52,411 bases of DNA from Amphimedon queenslandica (taxonomy: Eukaryota; Porifera; Demospongiae; Haplosclerida; Niphatidae): NCBI RefSeq assembly GCF_000090795.2, contig NW_003546266.1:57286-109696 (forward strand), written 5' to 3'. The notes beneath the pieces were generated by a model that worked only from the letters and a program-made list of their open reading frames with translations, was not told the DNA's origin and searched no databases. Positions 10,587-24,416 of this stretch are shown piece by piece. The stretch's first letter is position 1; each line of letters begins with the position of its first letter. The translations under genes and the position numbers were made by a program.

Positions 10587-13500
10587 AATAACAATAATTT
10601 ATTTTATTTCATATCAAGTATTCTTCCTGATATGATTGTTGATGGTTAGTTATTAATAATAGTTAATTAATTCATTAATTATTATTAGCTAGTATATTAA
10701 CTTCAGGCTCTATGCTGTTGGCTACATTGTCACCAAATGACCCTGTCCCCCCTATCCCTTCCTCTTCCTTCCTTCTGTCTCCTCTTTCTTATGCTACTCT
10801 ATTGACTCACAGATGGGGCATTGTTGGGGATCAATATGGAATCAAAAGAAAACAGGCTGTAAGTGAATCTCAAAATTTTGAATCCATAAAAGTTGTGGTA
10901 ATGCTACTTAGTATTAATACATGTTAGAGCCACTTATTTTAATGTTGTTGATGTAGTGTGTACTCACTTTTTTGCCTTGCCAGCAATTAGCATGGGCAAG
11001 GACTCTGTTCGTAAGTATGTTGTCTGCAGACACTGGGTCAAGCACTTGTGCTTGTACTTCAGCACAAATAAGCAAATCTTTCAAAGTACTTACATTCAGA
11101 ATCTAATTTTAAAAGTGCTTTAAGCACAGCAAAAAGTGCATGTGAATAGTGTACATGTACATGTAGCGGTTCCTCAGTCCAGTAAAATTGTAGTAAAAGC
11201 AGTATACCAGTTTAATAGCACATTGCATGACAGTGTGAAAGTGTTTTAGAGGTAATGGCATCACATGTACAGTGTAAAATGAACAACTATAATTCTAATA
11301 TTACTTCATTGTTACATTTTGTGAATAGCTAGTACTTATTAGAGTACTCATTTATTAAATAGTACATGTAGCTTTTGCAATCATACATATGCAGTAGAGT
11401 CCTGCATTAAATTTGTCCTCACACATGTGAAGCTTAAGAAATGATTTATACTAAACAATTACAAACATGTTATTCCCTTGACTGTTAATACTTTATTATT
11501 TATAATAATATTAAATTTGCTAGCTGAGCAAATTTGAAAGCAAATAATTGTCAACAAGTGTTAACTTGATTTGCTGATTGTAACTTCATTAACAAAAATT
11601 TAAATAAAACTAAAAATTAATCAAAAATTCTGCTTTTATCCACGTTAATTTTTCTGCTAAATCAACAAGGTCTGAACAATAGCTCGTAACAGAGAGAACT
11701 TTCAAGTTTTCAGTTGCTAAATTGAATTTTAACTTTCAAAAACAAAAAGTTTAGGTTGCAGTGCACAGTATGCCATATCCGGAATTACAAGTTTTTGCTG
11801 GCCTTCATCCAAGTTATTGTGAAATTCTTCTGTTAAAAAAGTGATGTACAGATTGGCCTTCACAATGCCACAAATGTAAAGTGGCAGGGAATTGGAACCA
11901 TTGCTATTGTTAGAGGCAACTATCCACAGATTTCACTTTATTGACTGCAACATTCTGTACAGTCTTGCCCCTCTTGTCTTGACTGTTGAGCACACACTCC
12001 ACCTGAATTACTAGCCATGCATCTCTAAGGACATAAGAATCTATTCCATTAGTTTGCTGTTGCACGTCAATTGATTGGAAATAATTTACATAAAATTAAT
12101 GACTATATTACATATTTCTAAAACACAAAACAACTATGTACAAAAATTCCAATATACAGCTAGCTCACTTTTTGCTTGTCATGATCATTCATTAACGTTT
12201 ATATGATGTTTATTGGGTTTTGTCAAGCTCTGCTGCCAGTTGCCACCTCCAATTAAATATGACTCCACTGAATCAGTTTAGGCCCAGTCACATGTCACAG
12301 CATGGGATAGGACTGTACACTCTCACCTCAGAAACTAATTATTAAAGAAATGAATTCTTTGTGTTTTGAAACTACTGCTTGTTGTTCCTATACCAGTAGT
12401 AATATTTTTGAGTTATTGCTATGCAAAGCAGGAATGTCCTTGATCTTTCCCAGTCTTTTGTCAATACTTGTACAAATAATTTTTATTTCCAAGCAAAAGT
12501 TTTTTCCTTTAATCGTGATTGTTCATGGAGGAGACATTGGAGTGCTGGCATGTCTTTCATTTTAGTTGATATAGTGCAATTATTACTTGAGATACTTTAG
12601 TTTTAGTATTCATGCATGGTTAAGATATAGTTAAAGTACAACTGCATTTTGTCTGTTTGTAATTACTCGTGGAATGCTTATCATATTTTGCGACTTAAGT
12701 TTGTAAATACTCCCTCTCCCTCTCTGTTGTAAACAAACTGTCGACATGTGTGACATTTGCCTAAACCTTTGCAGCACATTATGCTTATGGCACTTTGTGA
12801 GAAATGTTTTGATTAAATGTACACGATACTAATTATACGAACAGGTCAAGTACCATATGAGGTGTAATGACATTATGACAGTTGAATTCAGTGTAACTGC
12901 AACTATTTGGTGCTGGACGACACATTGGGTGGCCTATTATTAAAGTTGTAAAAGTGATATAAGTCACTTGATTTTTATGGTCATTTGCCGTGACATCCTT
13001 CGGGTGGCAGCTGTTGTTACCATTTCCAGAGTGGTTCTGAAACTCTGATTGTAGCTACATGCTGTACCATGCTTTGGGTGTAGGCTGTTGTTGCTGAGTG
13101 TCACAATGTGGTAGTGAAACAATGAAAGTAGTACTACTTGTTGTGTGGCTGCTTCTGTGTCATATTGAGTTTCACAATTTTTGAAACAACATGCTGTGCC
13201 ATTGTAGTGGTGGCTATTGTGTTGTACAGGGAGTAAAATGGTTGAAATAAAATAGTGGAACTAAACGACGCATATGGCAAGTGTTTTGTACCATATGTGG
13301 CAAATGAGACTACCTCCTCATGGTACAGGTTGGGATTTATTGTATGATATACAGTCCAGGTTTGGATGTATAGTACAATAAATGCGAATTGTCTCACTTT
13401 TAAGGTCCAAAATATGTTGATAGATAGTGCTTCATTTTTTCATTTAGGGTGTGTTGTGAAGCAGAGTAATTTGTGCTGCATGCAACAAAGTATGTAGATT

Positions 13501-16500
13501 TATTTTAGTAACGTACTACAGCCTAACAAAAGAACCCTGCTTGTGTTAGCCTTCTGTTGGTTGCATTTGTAATGTGCATCTATATTTCTTAGTGTTTTAT
13601 TTTAGTGTTGTTTGACTTATTGTAGCACGCCTTTTTTTAAGAGTCTCAGTTTTAAAAAAAAATTTGCCAAATGGCACCTTCTAAGAAAATTTCTTCCTTA
13701 TATTTGGGCCTACATGCACATACTGTTGGACTTAGGTACTTGATGACAAGTTGCAAGTTTTAAAATTTTTTTCACTGGTTTCGGGACATTGTAACAGTGC
13801 TTTTGTCTGAAGACTATAATGTACAAGCATAGATTAACTGTTTTGTATTTCATGAATATACAGTGTGACCAGCTTTCCTTCCTGCTATATATGTCTAACA
13901 GGATGCATAGATTGAGGAATTTGTTAATGGGGAAAAAAGCATATCATTGAACCCTTTTTCTGACTACAGTAACTGTTGCAGATCAAGTTATTTGTGTACA
14001 ACTAAGAAGCTGTAGTTTACAGCAATGGAGCATATAGACGGGTCAAGCAAAGGGGAAAGTCTCACCATCTGAGTCTATTTGTGCTTAATAAAGTGAGACT
14101 CTCCTTTTTTAATGCAAATCCAAAACCTCTCTCCCTTCACTTTACTTTTCCATTATGAGAATTGGAAGCCTTGTCACTATTTTCATGTTTGTTTACTAGA
14201 GCATTTTTCTGAAAGTTTCTCAATGTGTGAGTATAATTACAGTCGTAGATTACAATTATTATTATGCCATCCTTCTAGTTATATTTTTCTGGTGGTGTCG
14301 TTGTGCAGGATAGTTTGTCCTAGTGGGTGTGGAAAGTTAAACTAGATTTGAGGCTTCTGTAAGCTTTATTTATTGTAACACAAGATTATTGCTAAATATA
14401 CTCAACCTGAAATAAGTAAGGAAGTAAGCAATGCACACATATAATTTTCTTTATTTTATATTTTTGCTTGCAAAATTATCTTCGATGTTCATTGATTATT
14501 ACAATCTATTACCGGAAGTATTGTAAAATTTTGACTTTGTGATATCTTTTAATACATGAAAAGTGGTGTCTATAAGAAAGGCATGCATAATACAATATTT
14601 CAAACTTTTGGGTCAATTTCTTTACAATTATGACAGGAAAATTAAATTGCATAATGAATATATGTACATGTACCTCTCATTGAATGTATTCATGCAGTTA
14701 ACCAAAATGATTCCATGAAAAGTGAAACAAGTAATTCTAATAGTAAGTAGAATAATACCTCTCAAGATATACAAATTTGGTGAGTCATGTAAGACACTAC
14801 GTACTTGTTCATTGTTTTGCATGTTGTGTAGTTTGATTCATTCAATGCTCTTTTAAGTTGAAGTTATAGCCACTTACTAGATACATGCATGCTTCCCGTT
14901 ATGCGAAGCTTGTAAATTACTGGTCCTGTAAAAAATTTTTGCACACACACCTATCTATAATAAGTTCTGTCTTTAATGTTAGGATAAATGATTGTTAGAA
15001 ACATAATGAACTACTATTACTCTTTTTTTCATTTGCTCAATATCTAGAAATTTGCTTAGAAACAAATAGTTGCATCAAGTTAAATGATGAAAATAATATA
15101 CTATACTGGTACATTATTTGTCCATATTCTCTATTTTGTATGACTGCTCTGCTTTCTTTTTTTATCTTCTTTGCTCTTTTATCTGGATAATTATGTCTTA
15201 TGGTAGTGCATGATTCCATTAATCTGTAAGACAACCTTAATTTTTTAAACAATGTTCTTACATTATGTTAGAGATTTGTAAGAATCAAATGTGACAAATT
15301 GATGATGTCATTTTAAGTCGATTATTACATGTGTGTTCACATAACCTCACTCATAAAAATATACTTTTACCTTCTATCGGTTGTTTCAGCTACTTTTGTG
15401 AACAACTCAGCAATTGAAAACGGTAGAATAGCACTTCATTGTGTTCATAACCTTGCAATGCATAACTGTAATAGTAAAATTGATTTTTGAATTGTTCAAG
15501 GTTATAATAACCATTGATAAAGGACTCCCTTTGTAGGTTGGACTTGATCAGTCATGGAACAGTAATTCATGTGTCAAATTGAGCTGAACATTATTGTCAC
15601 TTTATGATTGGATGATTGCCAGTGAAACAGAATGATGCAGTTTATTGTTTTAGCTTCATTGTATTACTAATTTTAATGAATATTGTAATGAAACAATCTG
15701 TTCAACAGGCTCAAAACTGTCTTTGTAAAACATTTTTTTCATAGCTTACTGATAATGATATTACTAGCAGAGAAATGCAGAAAAAAATTTTTCACTTTCA
15801 CTGCCTCAGAAATATATGCCACCTTTGATCTTGTGTCATTACCCGATACCTCTGTATATCATAAAAATGCGGAAAAGTTAATTGCAAGGTGGGGTTAAGT
15901 TTTGACGTCATTTTAGTCAAACCGTTACTAAAAATTGCTACCAGTATGTATTTCCTGACTAATGTTCATTTAGCTGTTTCATCTGGTGAATGCAGGTTCA
16001 AAGAAGCTCTAAAGCTTGCAATCGTGGCACACTTAATCAAGTTTGTATGTAGTAAATGCTTTTGATGTTTGAAAGTCAACAAAACTCCATGAGAAATTGC
16101 AGGCAGCTTGGAAAACTAGGAGAACTTTTGTCAAGTGATGGAGCATACGTCAATAAAAAATGATATTATAAAAACAATCATATTACTAAACATTAATGTA
16201 CTCTCATCATATTAAAAAATTCTTTACTGAGATTTTGTTCATTTTAAAAAGTTTAGTAAAGTTCGTTGCATCTCACTATTGAGAATAAAGTTGAAAAAAT
16301 TATGTATTGTAGTAAAAGTATAAAGAAAACAATGTGTCCCGAAATCTAAATTGTGTGTTAAGGTAACATGTAGCAAATAAGTGTTATAAACCTATTGTAT
16401 CATTACAACATGTCAGCTTTAAGGAATATACTATAGTATTTAGACTACATGATGAATCTTACGCTCACAGTGGAACCTTAATGCATAATGGTCAAATCAA

Positions 16501-17049
16501 GCCCCAGACCAAACATGTAGACAAGATCTTGTCACGAAGGCACTAAAATTATAATAGCATATCCAACCAATCAATTTATATGATGTATAAAACAATACAA
16601 CACCATAAATACTGTATGGTAAAACATATCAGGGCAGTAGTACTGACAAAATGAATGGTGGTTAAAGAGCCAAAAACACGCGTATTATTATGCAATTGCA
16701 AAAATTATACATCTAAAGAGGAATCTACCTATTTATAAGAATGAGCTGCCTAATGCAAAACGATAGCAGGACTGAGGGCTGTAGATTTTGGTAGATTTCC
16801 TGAAGCAAGGACAAATTTTCTACAGTTTATTAACTATAATTAATTAATAACTTGGTTAATTATGGAACTTTTCCCAGTTGACCAAATTCCATTTTTTTCT
16901 TATTAGATACATCTATAGGACAAAGTTCCGGAACCAGGTGACTTAACAATATTTAAAAACAATTACTTCTATTTTCCATAATTTTTTTAAAAACAGCCTC
17001 ATGTATTTTTCATCATACAGGGCTGAAGGCTTCATTAATATTATTATTA
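10587..17049. other. Long stretch with no gene recognised
   Basis: AT-rich DNA with only frames under about 90 codons, none with motif, consistent codon bias or paired splice sites. Copies of TACATGTA occur near 11155, 11163, 11366 and 14663. Host non-coding exons, a long intron or old repeats could hide here without being visible by eye. Confidence 0.5.
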
Positions 17050-17087
17050 TTGGCCTCGCCCAGCTTTGCGTATGCAAGGACTAGGTA
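17050..17087 (-). repeat. Dispersed 38-bp repeat, copy 2
   Basis: Inverted copy of 1941-1978 with five mismatches. It is preceded by a short ATT-triplet run. Confidence 0.5.
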
Positions 17088-17180
17088 CTTTAACATTAGC
17101 AATAAAGTTCATCAATTTCAAAGGTATTTCACATAATTTATTTCCACATAATTCATTAATATTGAAAAAGACAAGAAAGG

Positions 17181-17775
17181 TCAAAAATTCTTGTGAACAA
17201 TACTACATTTCCCTGTTCCTGAACACCCAAGAACAAAGTAATGACCAGCAGAGTGATTTCGGATATCAGTTGATATAATTTCACCAAAGAGCCCCACTAA
17301 CTTTGAAAGTTCAGCTTCAATAATGGAGTGCTGGTGTGGTTGCAAATTATGATGCAATCCGGAGACTGGCTTATTGTCAGGGTTTGCACTGCTACTGCTG
17401 GTCCAGCATACGCTAATACCAACCTGTCTAACCATCGTATCAAAATCTTCCTAGATTCATCCACATTTATCTCCAGATAAAGGTTGGGAATGTTCCCAAT
17501 GGCTGTAAGAGAGAGTAAATGATAAATGTTTGCTTTAGGAGCAAATTTAATTACAATTCCAGGGTCTGCCTGTTCTTTCTCGACTTCAAAGAGCAGCAGT
17601 CTGGTCAGGCCCCTTCATTGATGCTTCCAGTGTAGTAGAATCGATTTATAGCAGACCTAGTACGAGATTGAAAGGGATTGAGAGGATAACGGCAGACCGT
17701 CACCTTCAGTAAACTCACTCAACATAACAACTGGTTTAATTAGCACATGTGCACAACTGTAAGGTGGAGCTAGCT
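17181..17775 (-). pseudogene. Unidentified decayed coding region
   Basis: Minus-strand translation gives several plausible pieces in different frames: VTLGFVQLAPPYSCAHVLIK near 17740-17800, EVEKEQADPGIVIKFAPKAN near 17540-17600, then, after a polypyrimidine-AG acceptor-like site at about 17505, AIGNIPNLYLEINVDESRKI and downstream IIEAELSKLVGLFGEIIST (17240-17330). The composition is less biased than surrounding random frames. At least one frame change occurs near 17400 and stops lie near 17640. I do not recognise the family; it may be an exon set of a host gene or a transposon remnant. Confidence 0.35.
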
Positions 17776-17799
17776 GTACAAACCCAAGAGTTACCATGC

Positions 17800-20084
17800 G
17801 TGATCCATGAATGATTGGTATCAGGCCTCAATCGGATGTGATTCTAAAACAGTCCTGCATCTACGGCCCGGCTATCATTGCTCAATTCAGGCTATTGCTC
17901 TGGCCTGGACCTGTATCTATTTTAGTCCCGATATAGTCATAGCTAATACAGCAATTTCTGTTGGTCAACACAGGACCAGGCTGTTGTCAGTCTGAATCAG
18001 ATCAATACTTTGTAAGAAGGCAGCCCCGGGTGAGATATCTCACATGCTTTGTTAAAGAAAATCATCTTGTTCTTTGAGAGGAATCTTGTTGGCTGTATAC
18101 ACTACGGCTATATCATTAGGTGTTATGGAGTGCATTGGACTACATTAAATGTTATATTATTTGTAGCTTTTATTTTGAGCCATAATGTACTGATACATGA
18201 GTGTCATACACAAGATTTTGAGTAAAAAGTAGGTAAATGTAAATAAACAATCAAACAAAGTCAATTAATTAAGTCGATACAATAGATAGAGTAGATACTC
18301 CAAAATATAAATACTGACACGTGGCACCTTCCAATTTAAGTTTATGGCCATATCTCGCCTATAAAATCTGCTATCACACGAAAGTAGAGGCCTGAGTACA
18401 TGAGAAATATCAAAGAGGTATAAGTGTTACTTGTGCAAATATCTATACAGAAACTGAACAAAGTATTATAGAATTACACTATTATTTTGAGTTTATTGAA
18501 AGTGTAGTTGACTATAATTTTAAATGCGATGACCTTTTCATGGATTTTCCTTTAGCTTTTCAGTATTGATCCACAGACCCAGAAGACCTTTCTGGTAATA
18601 ATGAAGACACTAGTGACGAAGAAGAAGATTCAGGCATAAAGATGGTTCATTACATGTGATTCATTTATATTGTTACTTAGGGTAAATGTATTAGTGATCA
18701 TGTTGATGAAGATAATGTAGAGACTAGAGAATGACAGTAGCAAGTCTGATAAAATATTTTATTGATTGTGTGTAATTATTACTTTATTTCCTTAGAATTG
18801 CAAGATATATTTGCTGCTAAAGATTGTTCTGGAAATGATTAATATGGTAGGTGTCCCTTTAATTGATACAAATAATTGACCAAGGCCACTGGTATTCGTT
18901 GTGTAGTTACCTAAGTTTCGGGACAAGAATAATTTTAGGTTCGTTTTATACTTTTATGTTTATATAAAATGGCGAAATTCATTATATCAGGTCTTGTGAT
19001 GAACTGAAACGTCCTTTCTTTAAAGTTCCAGTTAAGGTCAGTTTAATCATAGTCAAAATATGAAAGTTGGTTGCAGCAACATTTCAACCTGCTGCAGCAC
19101 TAGCTAGTTTTTGTATTAAGCACATCATTGCAGTTTTTCAGACTTTTCATGTAAAACCATAGCGTTTTCCGCTAAGAACCTTCAACCCACCCCCTCATTA
19201 AGAATGCATAAAGCATGTTTACCTGAATATCTCTGCACAGGTTCAACAAAATATAGTGTTTTAATTTTTTATAACAAGCAATTGTGTATGTCTACCTATT
19301 GATATCAAACAACATTCAGGTTTGCACTGCTAACGTACATTTAAAATTTATTTCGTATATTTAACTTTTTGTATTGAGGCAACAAGTAGAAATTCCTTTT
19401 TTCTGGATAAACTGACGTTGCCTACAGACAACTTTTGACATTTCTAATGTTGCATAGCATTTATGAATGTATCAAATGATTTAGAAACAGTTCATGTGAA
19501 CTTAAACTTTGTCTGCACTATCATATGCTGCTAGACATTGCAGGTCGTTCGCTGCATTAGTAAGACAATTTTTTGTTCATAAATAATAAGAAACAATAAT
19601 ATTATTGTGTTTTTAATGTGATCTTGATGTCTTTTCACTGAAACAAGTGTAGACTTAAGCTTGCTTCAATCTGACAAAATGCAGTAAGTGTAGCTTAAGA
19701 TATCAAGCTATGGAGACACTAAAGAGATAGAGAAACAGAAAGGACAAAAAGAGGGAGTAAATGGTAATGGTAATTCAAACTTATTAAATAAGTATTAATT
19801 GTCAGTACCCATTGATAATTGGTTGAGACCTAACGATATAACTGTAATTGGCAATTGCATTTATGTACATTCAAACATTACTTCATGGCCTTAAGTCTGC
19901 CTATGTACACAGCCAAGAATTATCATCATTGATACAGGCCACTACCCAAAATCAATGATTCAGGCCTGATGTCTATTTCGATACAGCCCTGACTGGCATC
20001 AATGTGGAATCATGTCTGTTGCTCTGGCTGAACCAGGGCTGTACTACAGCATGATTGTACCATGGATGGTTATCATGATTGTAT
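17800..20084. other. No gene recognised
   Basis: A small acidic frame (about 18570-18640, rich in Asp/Glu: STDPEDLSGNNEDTSDEEED) could be an exon of a decayed gene, because many transposases start with acidic tails. Blocks at 17810-17990 and 19890-20090 look loosely alike but I could not align them convincingly. Nothing else seen. Confidence 0.4.
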
Positions 20085-20645
20085 CATACTAGACTCACTG
20101 CTTTGCAGGGTGCCCAAAATCCACGATACAGGCTTATCGAATTGATATCAGTCATGTTTCAAAGGAAAAATCTTGGCTGTGTATATATTGATGACGTGGT
20201 GGTAGCTTGTTCTGATGAGGTCGAACACAAGAACCATCTTACACAAATATTTAATCGTTTTAAAGAGTAAGGAGTCTTTATTAACCCTGACAAATGTGAG
20301 TTTGGTCAATCCTCATTACACTTTCATAGTCATAGAGGTGATGAGAATGGTATCCAACCATTAGAATCTAAAGTATCTGCTGTTACTTATTTCCCTTTAC
20401 CTCAATCTCAGCATCAAATCAGACAGTTGTTATGTCTCATGACTTTTTATTATCGCTTCATACCTCACTGTTCTCAAAGTCTTTAACCTTTTTACCCTTT
20501 ACTTTCTTCAACTCCTGCTTTTTCTCCTATTTCCTGGACTGATGATCTAGTCAATGTGTTTCATAAAGACAAAAGTGTACTAGCTGAAGCCACTTTACTG
20601 TCTCATCCTAAATCTGATGCTCCGACTGCTATCATATCACGTGAC
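20085..20645 (+). pseudogene. Ty3/gypsy-type reverse transcriptase fragment
   Basis: The frame contains the RT catalytic box YIDDVVVACSD at about 20187-20219, followed by the usual EHKNHL helix. After a stop at 20268-20270 it continues in the same frame: INPDKCEFGQSSLHF, the ENGIQPL turn, FPLPQSQHQIRQLL and YYRFIPHCSQSL (thumb/connection), then SHPKSDAPTA where RNase H would begin. This order is standard for gypsy/metavirid polymerases. Everything N-terminal to the box is poorly conserved and RNase H and integrase are absent. It carries several stops and is an inactive old copy. Confidence 0.85.
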
Positions 20646-20763
20646 TCTGGTGTATCAGCCTTAGCTGCAGCCAGAAGAAGAGTTTTTATAGCAGAAATCC
20701 TAGAAGCAGCAAATTGGAGTTCAGAGTCAGTCTTTCAAAAATTTTATCACCAAAAAGTGGATG
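20640..20763 (+). pseudogene. Tyrosine-recombinase C-terminal-like fragment fused to the RT remnant
   Basis: Directly after the RT remnant the open frame changes character to AAARRRVFIAEILEAANWSS followed by ESVFQKFYHQ. This resembles the end of tyrosine recombinases of DIRS/Crypton-like elements, where an Ala-rich helix, a GxxxxxILxAADWSS segment and a F.+FY (catalytic Tyr) appear. It lies in one continuous frame (20556-20876) with RT sequence, so it is a chimera made by insertion or deletion. The upstream catalytic Arg/His box is not present. It is a fragment, not a gene. Confidence 0.5.
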
Positions 20764-20867
20764 GAGCGGCCTATGGAATACCTGTCATTAGTGACCACAA
20801 TAGCTTGGAGGAAGCTACAAACAACACAGTTGATATGAGACTGAGCCTTCTGAAATATAATAGTAAG

Positions 20868-21180
20868 AATAGCTAAAGCCACGAAGTGGCTGGAAGCTAT
20901 TCTAGACTATACAGAGAAGGTGAAGTCGATCTCATCAACTATCCACTACCACCCTCCCAATGGAAGAGGAGCTAATCAAAGGCCAACAAAGGTGGCTGAA
21001 GCAGGGGCTTATGTATTGAGGCAAGTGGGTGGATGGGCAGACAAAAAGTTTTTAAAATTAGTTATTTAACTACAAATTAGCTTTCAGTTAAGAAAACTGG
21101 CCAAACACAGTTGATATAATTGACTACACCTTTTCATAAAATCTAAAATGGCTTGCAGCCACTTCGTGCCCTTAGCCATT
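20868..21180. mobile_element. 313-bp MITE with ~30-bp terminal inverted repeats
   Basis: Left end AATAGCTAAAGCCACGAAGT with GGCTGGAAGC; the right end is the complement of AATGGCTAAGGGCACGAAGT with GGCTGCAAGC. Within the left repeat, CCACGAAGTGG is itself palindromic. A short decayed frame inside (about 20940-21040) has no recognised domain. The element lies right after the RT/recombinase chimera. Confidence 0.8.
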
Positions 21181-21743
21181 TTGACCAGTATATTGGCTAA
21201 TCTTCTGAATTTTTTATTCTTGAAAAAAAGTTTGCCCTTTGTATCTAAAAACTGATTATATCACAGAAAATACCATAACAGCAACTTTACCTATAGCTTT
21301 TCATCATGAGGGTCTTCGATGGAAGTCATGTAGATATGTCATGTGGTCTGAGGAATTAATTACAATTCAATGAAAATGACGTAAGGCCAAAAATGTGATT
21401 AAATATCTTTCGTGACATAGTTGTTTTATTTGTCATAATAGTCAATTCCTACCTACTGACACCAAAATCTCCCAAAACTGCATGTACTTTTTGAGTTGGA
21501 AGACACTGTTTTCGAAAGGCGTCCTCCATTTACAGAACAGAGTCAAGGTAATTGCATGGGTGGGTTTTTTATGACATGTCAATGATATCATGTAAGTAAC
21601 CTACAGGGTACCCTCTCATTAGTGACCTGACATATCTGACCAACTGACTGACCTCTAATAACTCATTTACTGAATGACCACGTACGCTTACGCATGATTA
21701 CGTGAAAGCTTGTGGCCGTCTGCTACTTATTGCTGCTGTGATA
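21181..21743. other. Upstream flank of the MULE-like gene, nothing definite
   Basis: Non-coding. A CpG-containing patch ACGTACGCTTACGCATGATTACG (about 21680-21702) immediately upstream of the MULE-like start could belong to its promoter or terminal repeat, but I could not pair it with a downstream copy. Confidence 0.35.
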
Positions 21744-24180
21744 ATGGCAAAACTATTCCTCCATCTGTATGACAGTGATCTTGATCTATCCTCTGATAGT
21801 CGAGAAACTTTTGTCGCAAGACAAAGAGGAATCTATGTGCTTTTTACCTCCAATTAGTCCTAAAGGTGGTGAAGTTAATCTTTATGCTGCTAATGAAAAG
21901 ACAAAAAAGGTAAATAATCAATTTGGCTTACTGCCATGCTTTCACTTGTTATCTAAATGACTGGAAATGTTATCAGTTAAGTTGGAGAAATTATGGTCAC
22001 AAGAAGCTGAAAATTTCACCTGTTGTATTAAAATCATACTACGTCTTTGTGAATCCTAATGCGTCGGACAACAGTGCTTTTAACAGATACTTTTTTCAGT
22101 TGTTTAATAATGAAAAAATTCTGACATTCATACATTATAAAGGTGATTAGACAGTTGTTTAAAAGCAAACTTGTCCATTAGTACAACGTAAAGTTGAAGA
22201 AAGACAAGAGTCGCCTTCTGTGGTGTATAAAAATAGCAGTACCACTTCCTCTGTTCCACAAAAATACCATTTAATTTTCACACCTAGGAACATGAAGCAA
22301 GTTTGAAATTTGCAGACACGCTATTGGCAAAGACTTAGATTAAGCAATGATCCTCTGAAATCTGCATGAACTATTGTATGACCTAAATATTTTAGTGCTG
22401 AAAATAGTGACATATTCAGATCTCATAGTAATTTGTGGATTAGATCCAATGATAAGAAACATTCACAGACATCTTACCATTCAAAATAAGTAGTTACTGT
22501 ATCACGACACCACTTTTAACTTCGTGATTTTTATGTTTCACTTCAATTATTCTAAAATGCTTTGTTCATGAAATCTGTTAGCCAGTTGTATTTCTAGTTA
22601 ATGGAAGAAAATCTAAGTCCTCCCTCCCATTAAGAAATGATGCGCATTATTGCACGGGAATTTCCTTACCTTAATAATGGCCAAAATGTAGTTCTGATGG
22701 TTACCAATGATGAAAAGTCATTTGAAGCAATAGATTGTGTACTTCGAAAAGTATATCATCTTCTGTGCTGGAATCATATCATAACCTCAGTAAATGTATG
22801 GCAGAAATATCAAGGTGCTACCTCTGCAGAGGTATTATTTTAAATCAGTTACTTGTGGGAGCTTTTACACCAACCTTCACCAACGCATTATGCCACTCTG
22901 CTGGAGCTATATTAAAATACAAATGCAATCAGCCAATACGTCATTACATGAATGAACTTGACTTCTATGTATGTGATTCACTTCATGTAGCTCCATACAT
23001 TAATCATTCCTTTATCAGATTAAAGAAAGGTGTGCAAGATGGAATCATGAAGAGTTAGGAGTGTATGATCCCATGAGGGGAATTACTAATAATCAGTCTG
23101 AGGGTTCTAATTTAGTACTAAAAAGGATTCAAGATTTTAAAGAAGTTCAAGTTGATAGTGCTATATTGTCACTTTATCATTTTCAATCGTATTACTGGAA
23201 TGAATAGCAGCGTGGCTTAGCAGGTACAATGGATACATGTTCACGAATTTCATTTGCATTCATAAAAATTTGAGGCTTAGGACAGTATACCTGGCATCAA
23301 ATGAATATACAAGAATATTTTGTACGTACAGATAAAATGCATATTGTGTCTGGGATCAGTTTTGCAGATACTGGGAAACATTAATTTAAGGAGAAAAGTG
23401 ATAGTCCAAAAAATGAACAGTATGTTAATGTTTTTTGTTACTTGTTTGGATTTTCAGTGTTGCAGATAAAAGTGGCGACAACATAGTGGCAGATACATGT
23501 TAGAATGATTATGAGGGATGGAAAATTAACATTGATTCTCAACATGAATGTGACAGGTATATAATTTTAAGATGTGATGACATTGATTTCTCAAACACAT
23601 GTTGAATTTTGATAGAAAATGGGAGTGTCACATAATCTTAAAATTGGATCATGTATTGTCTTAAGATCATCTGATAACCACCATGTTGTTATGTTTATGC
23701 CCAGCAACATCATGTTGCTATCATATTGTAGCTGTATAGCTCAATGTGGGAATCTCTTACAAAAATTGGAGCAAACCGAGTGAACTTTACTTAGTTAAGG
23801 AAATATACGGATGGTAATGCCTATCGGAAATCTGACAGAAAGTGACCAAGGCCATGTAAAGCTTCCTTGTTCAAAATTGTGGCTCATGCTTAACTGAAGG
23901 AGATTATGACGTCACACCTGCACCAGACTCCATTCTTTTAATCCAGGAAAAGAAAGAAAAGATGATGAAACTGGATGAACAAGATGAAGTGTCTTTGTTT
24001 GTAAAAGATGAAAATGTAAGGAAAAATTTTGTTGCTAATGAATTCCTTTATTATGAGAGGTAAGAGGCAGGTACATATCACCTTGTTTCTGATGAAGTAT
24101 TTGATCCACAACAGATTCTAAATGACACGATTTTAACAGAATTGAAAGGAAAGTTTCGCAGAAGAGACGACTAGTGTGAC
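21744..24180 (+). pseudogene. MULE-type transposase remnant with SWIM finger
   Basis: From ATG at 21744 an acidic N-terminus reads MAKLFLHLYDSDLDLSSDSR. Pieces then follow in several frames: FNNEKILTFIHYKGD (about 22105-22147), a block with NLHELLYDL and DLIVICGLDPM (about 22350-22455), then MULE-domain motifs IAREFPYLNNGQNVV, LMVTNDEKSFEAIDCVL, HLLCWNHII (22640-22790), GITNNQSEGSNLVLKRIQDF and SLYHFQSYYWNE (23078-23206). A SWIM-type finger, Cys-x-Cys-x4-Cys-x-Cys-Tyr-His, lies at 23692-23724, and an acidic C-terminal region at 23935-24175. Order and spacing fit Mutator-like transposases, which bind DNA and cut at element ends. Stops and frame changes occur throughout, so it is dead. No flanking inverted repeats were found. 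Confidence 0.8.
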
Positions 24181-24416
24181 TGATAGCGTTTCATCACAAA
24201 TAGAGGTATGAAATATTGACATTATTTTTATAATCTTTTAAAATGAATATAGGAGTCCCATAACAATGTTAAGTGCAACGGCCATGTCTGTGATGATATT
24301 ACTAATAACTTTACAAAACGTTGGAAACATCTTTCACATACAACTGGTATAGATACATCTATATATATGCACAAGTCCTTCACTTATTTGTATATTAATT
24401 CATAGAATTATATAAA

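Noticed and set aside
17810..20090. Two similar-looking blocks (17810-17990 and 19890-20090) as a repeat pair
   Set aside because: Shared words such as CAGGCCT and TCTGTTG(G/C)T are too short and do not align in order.
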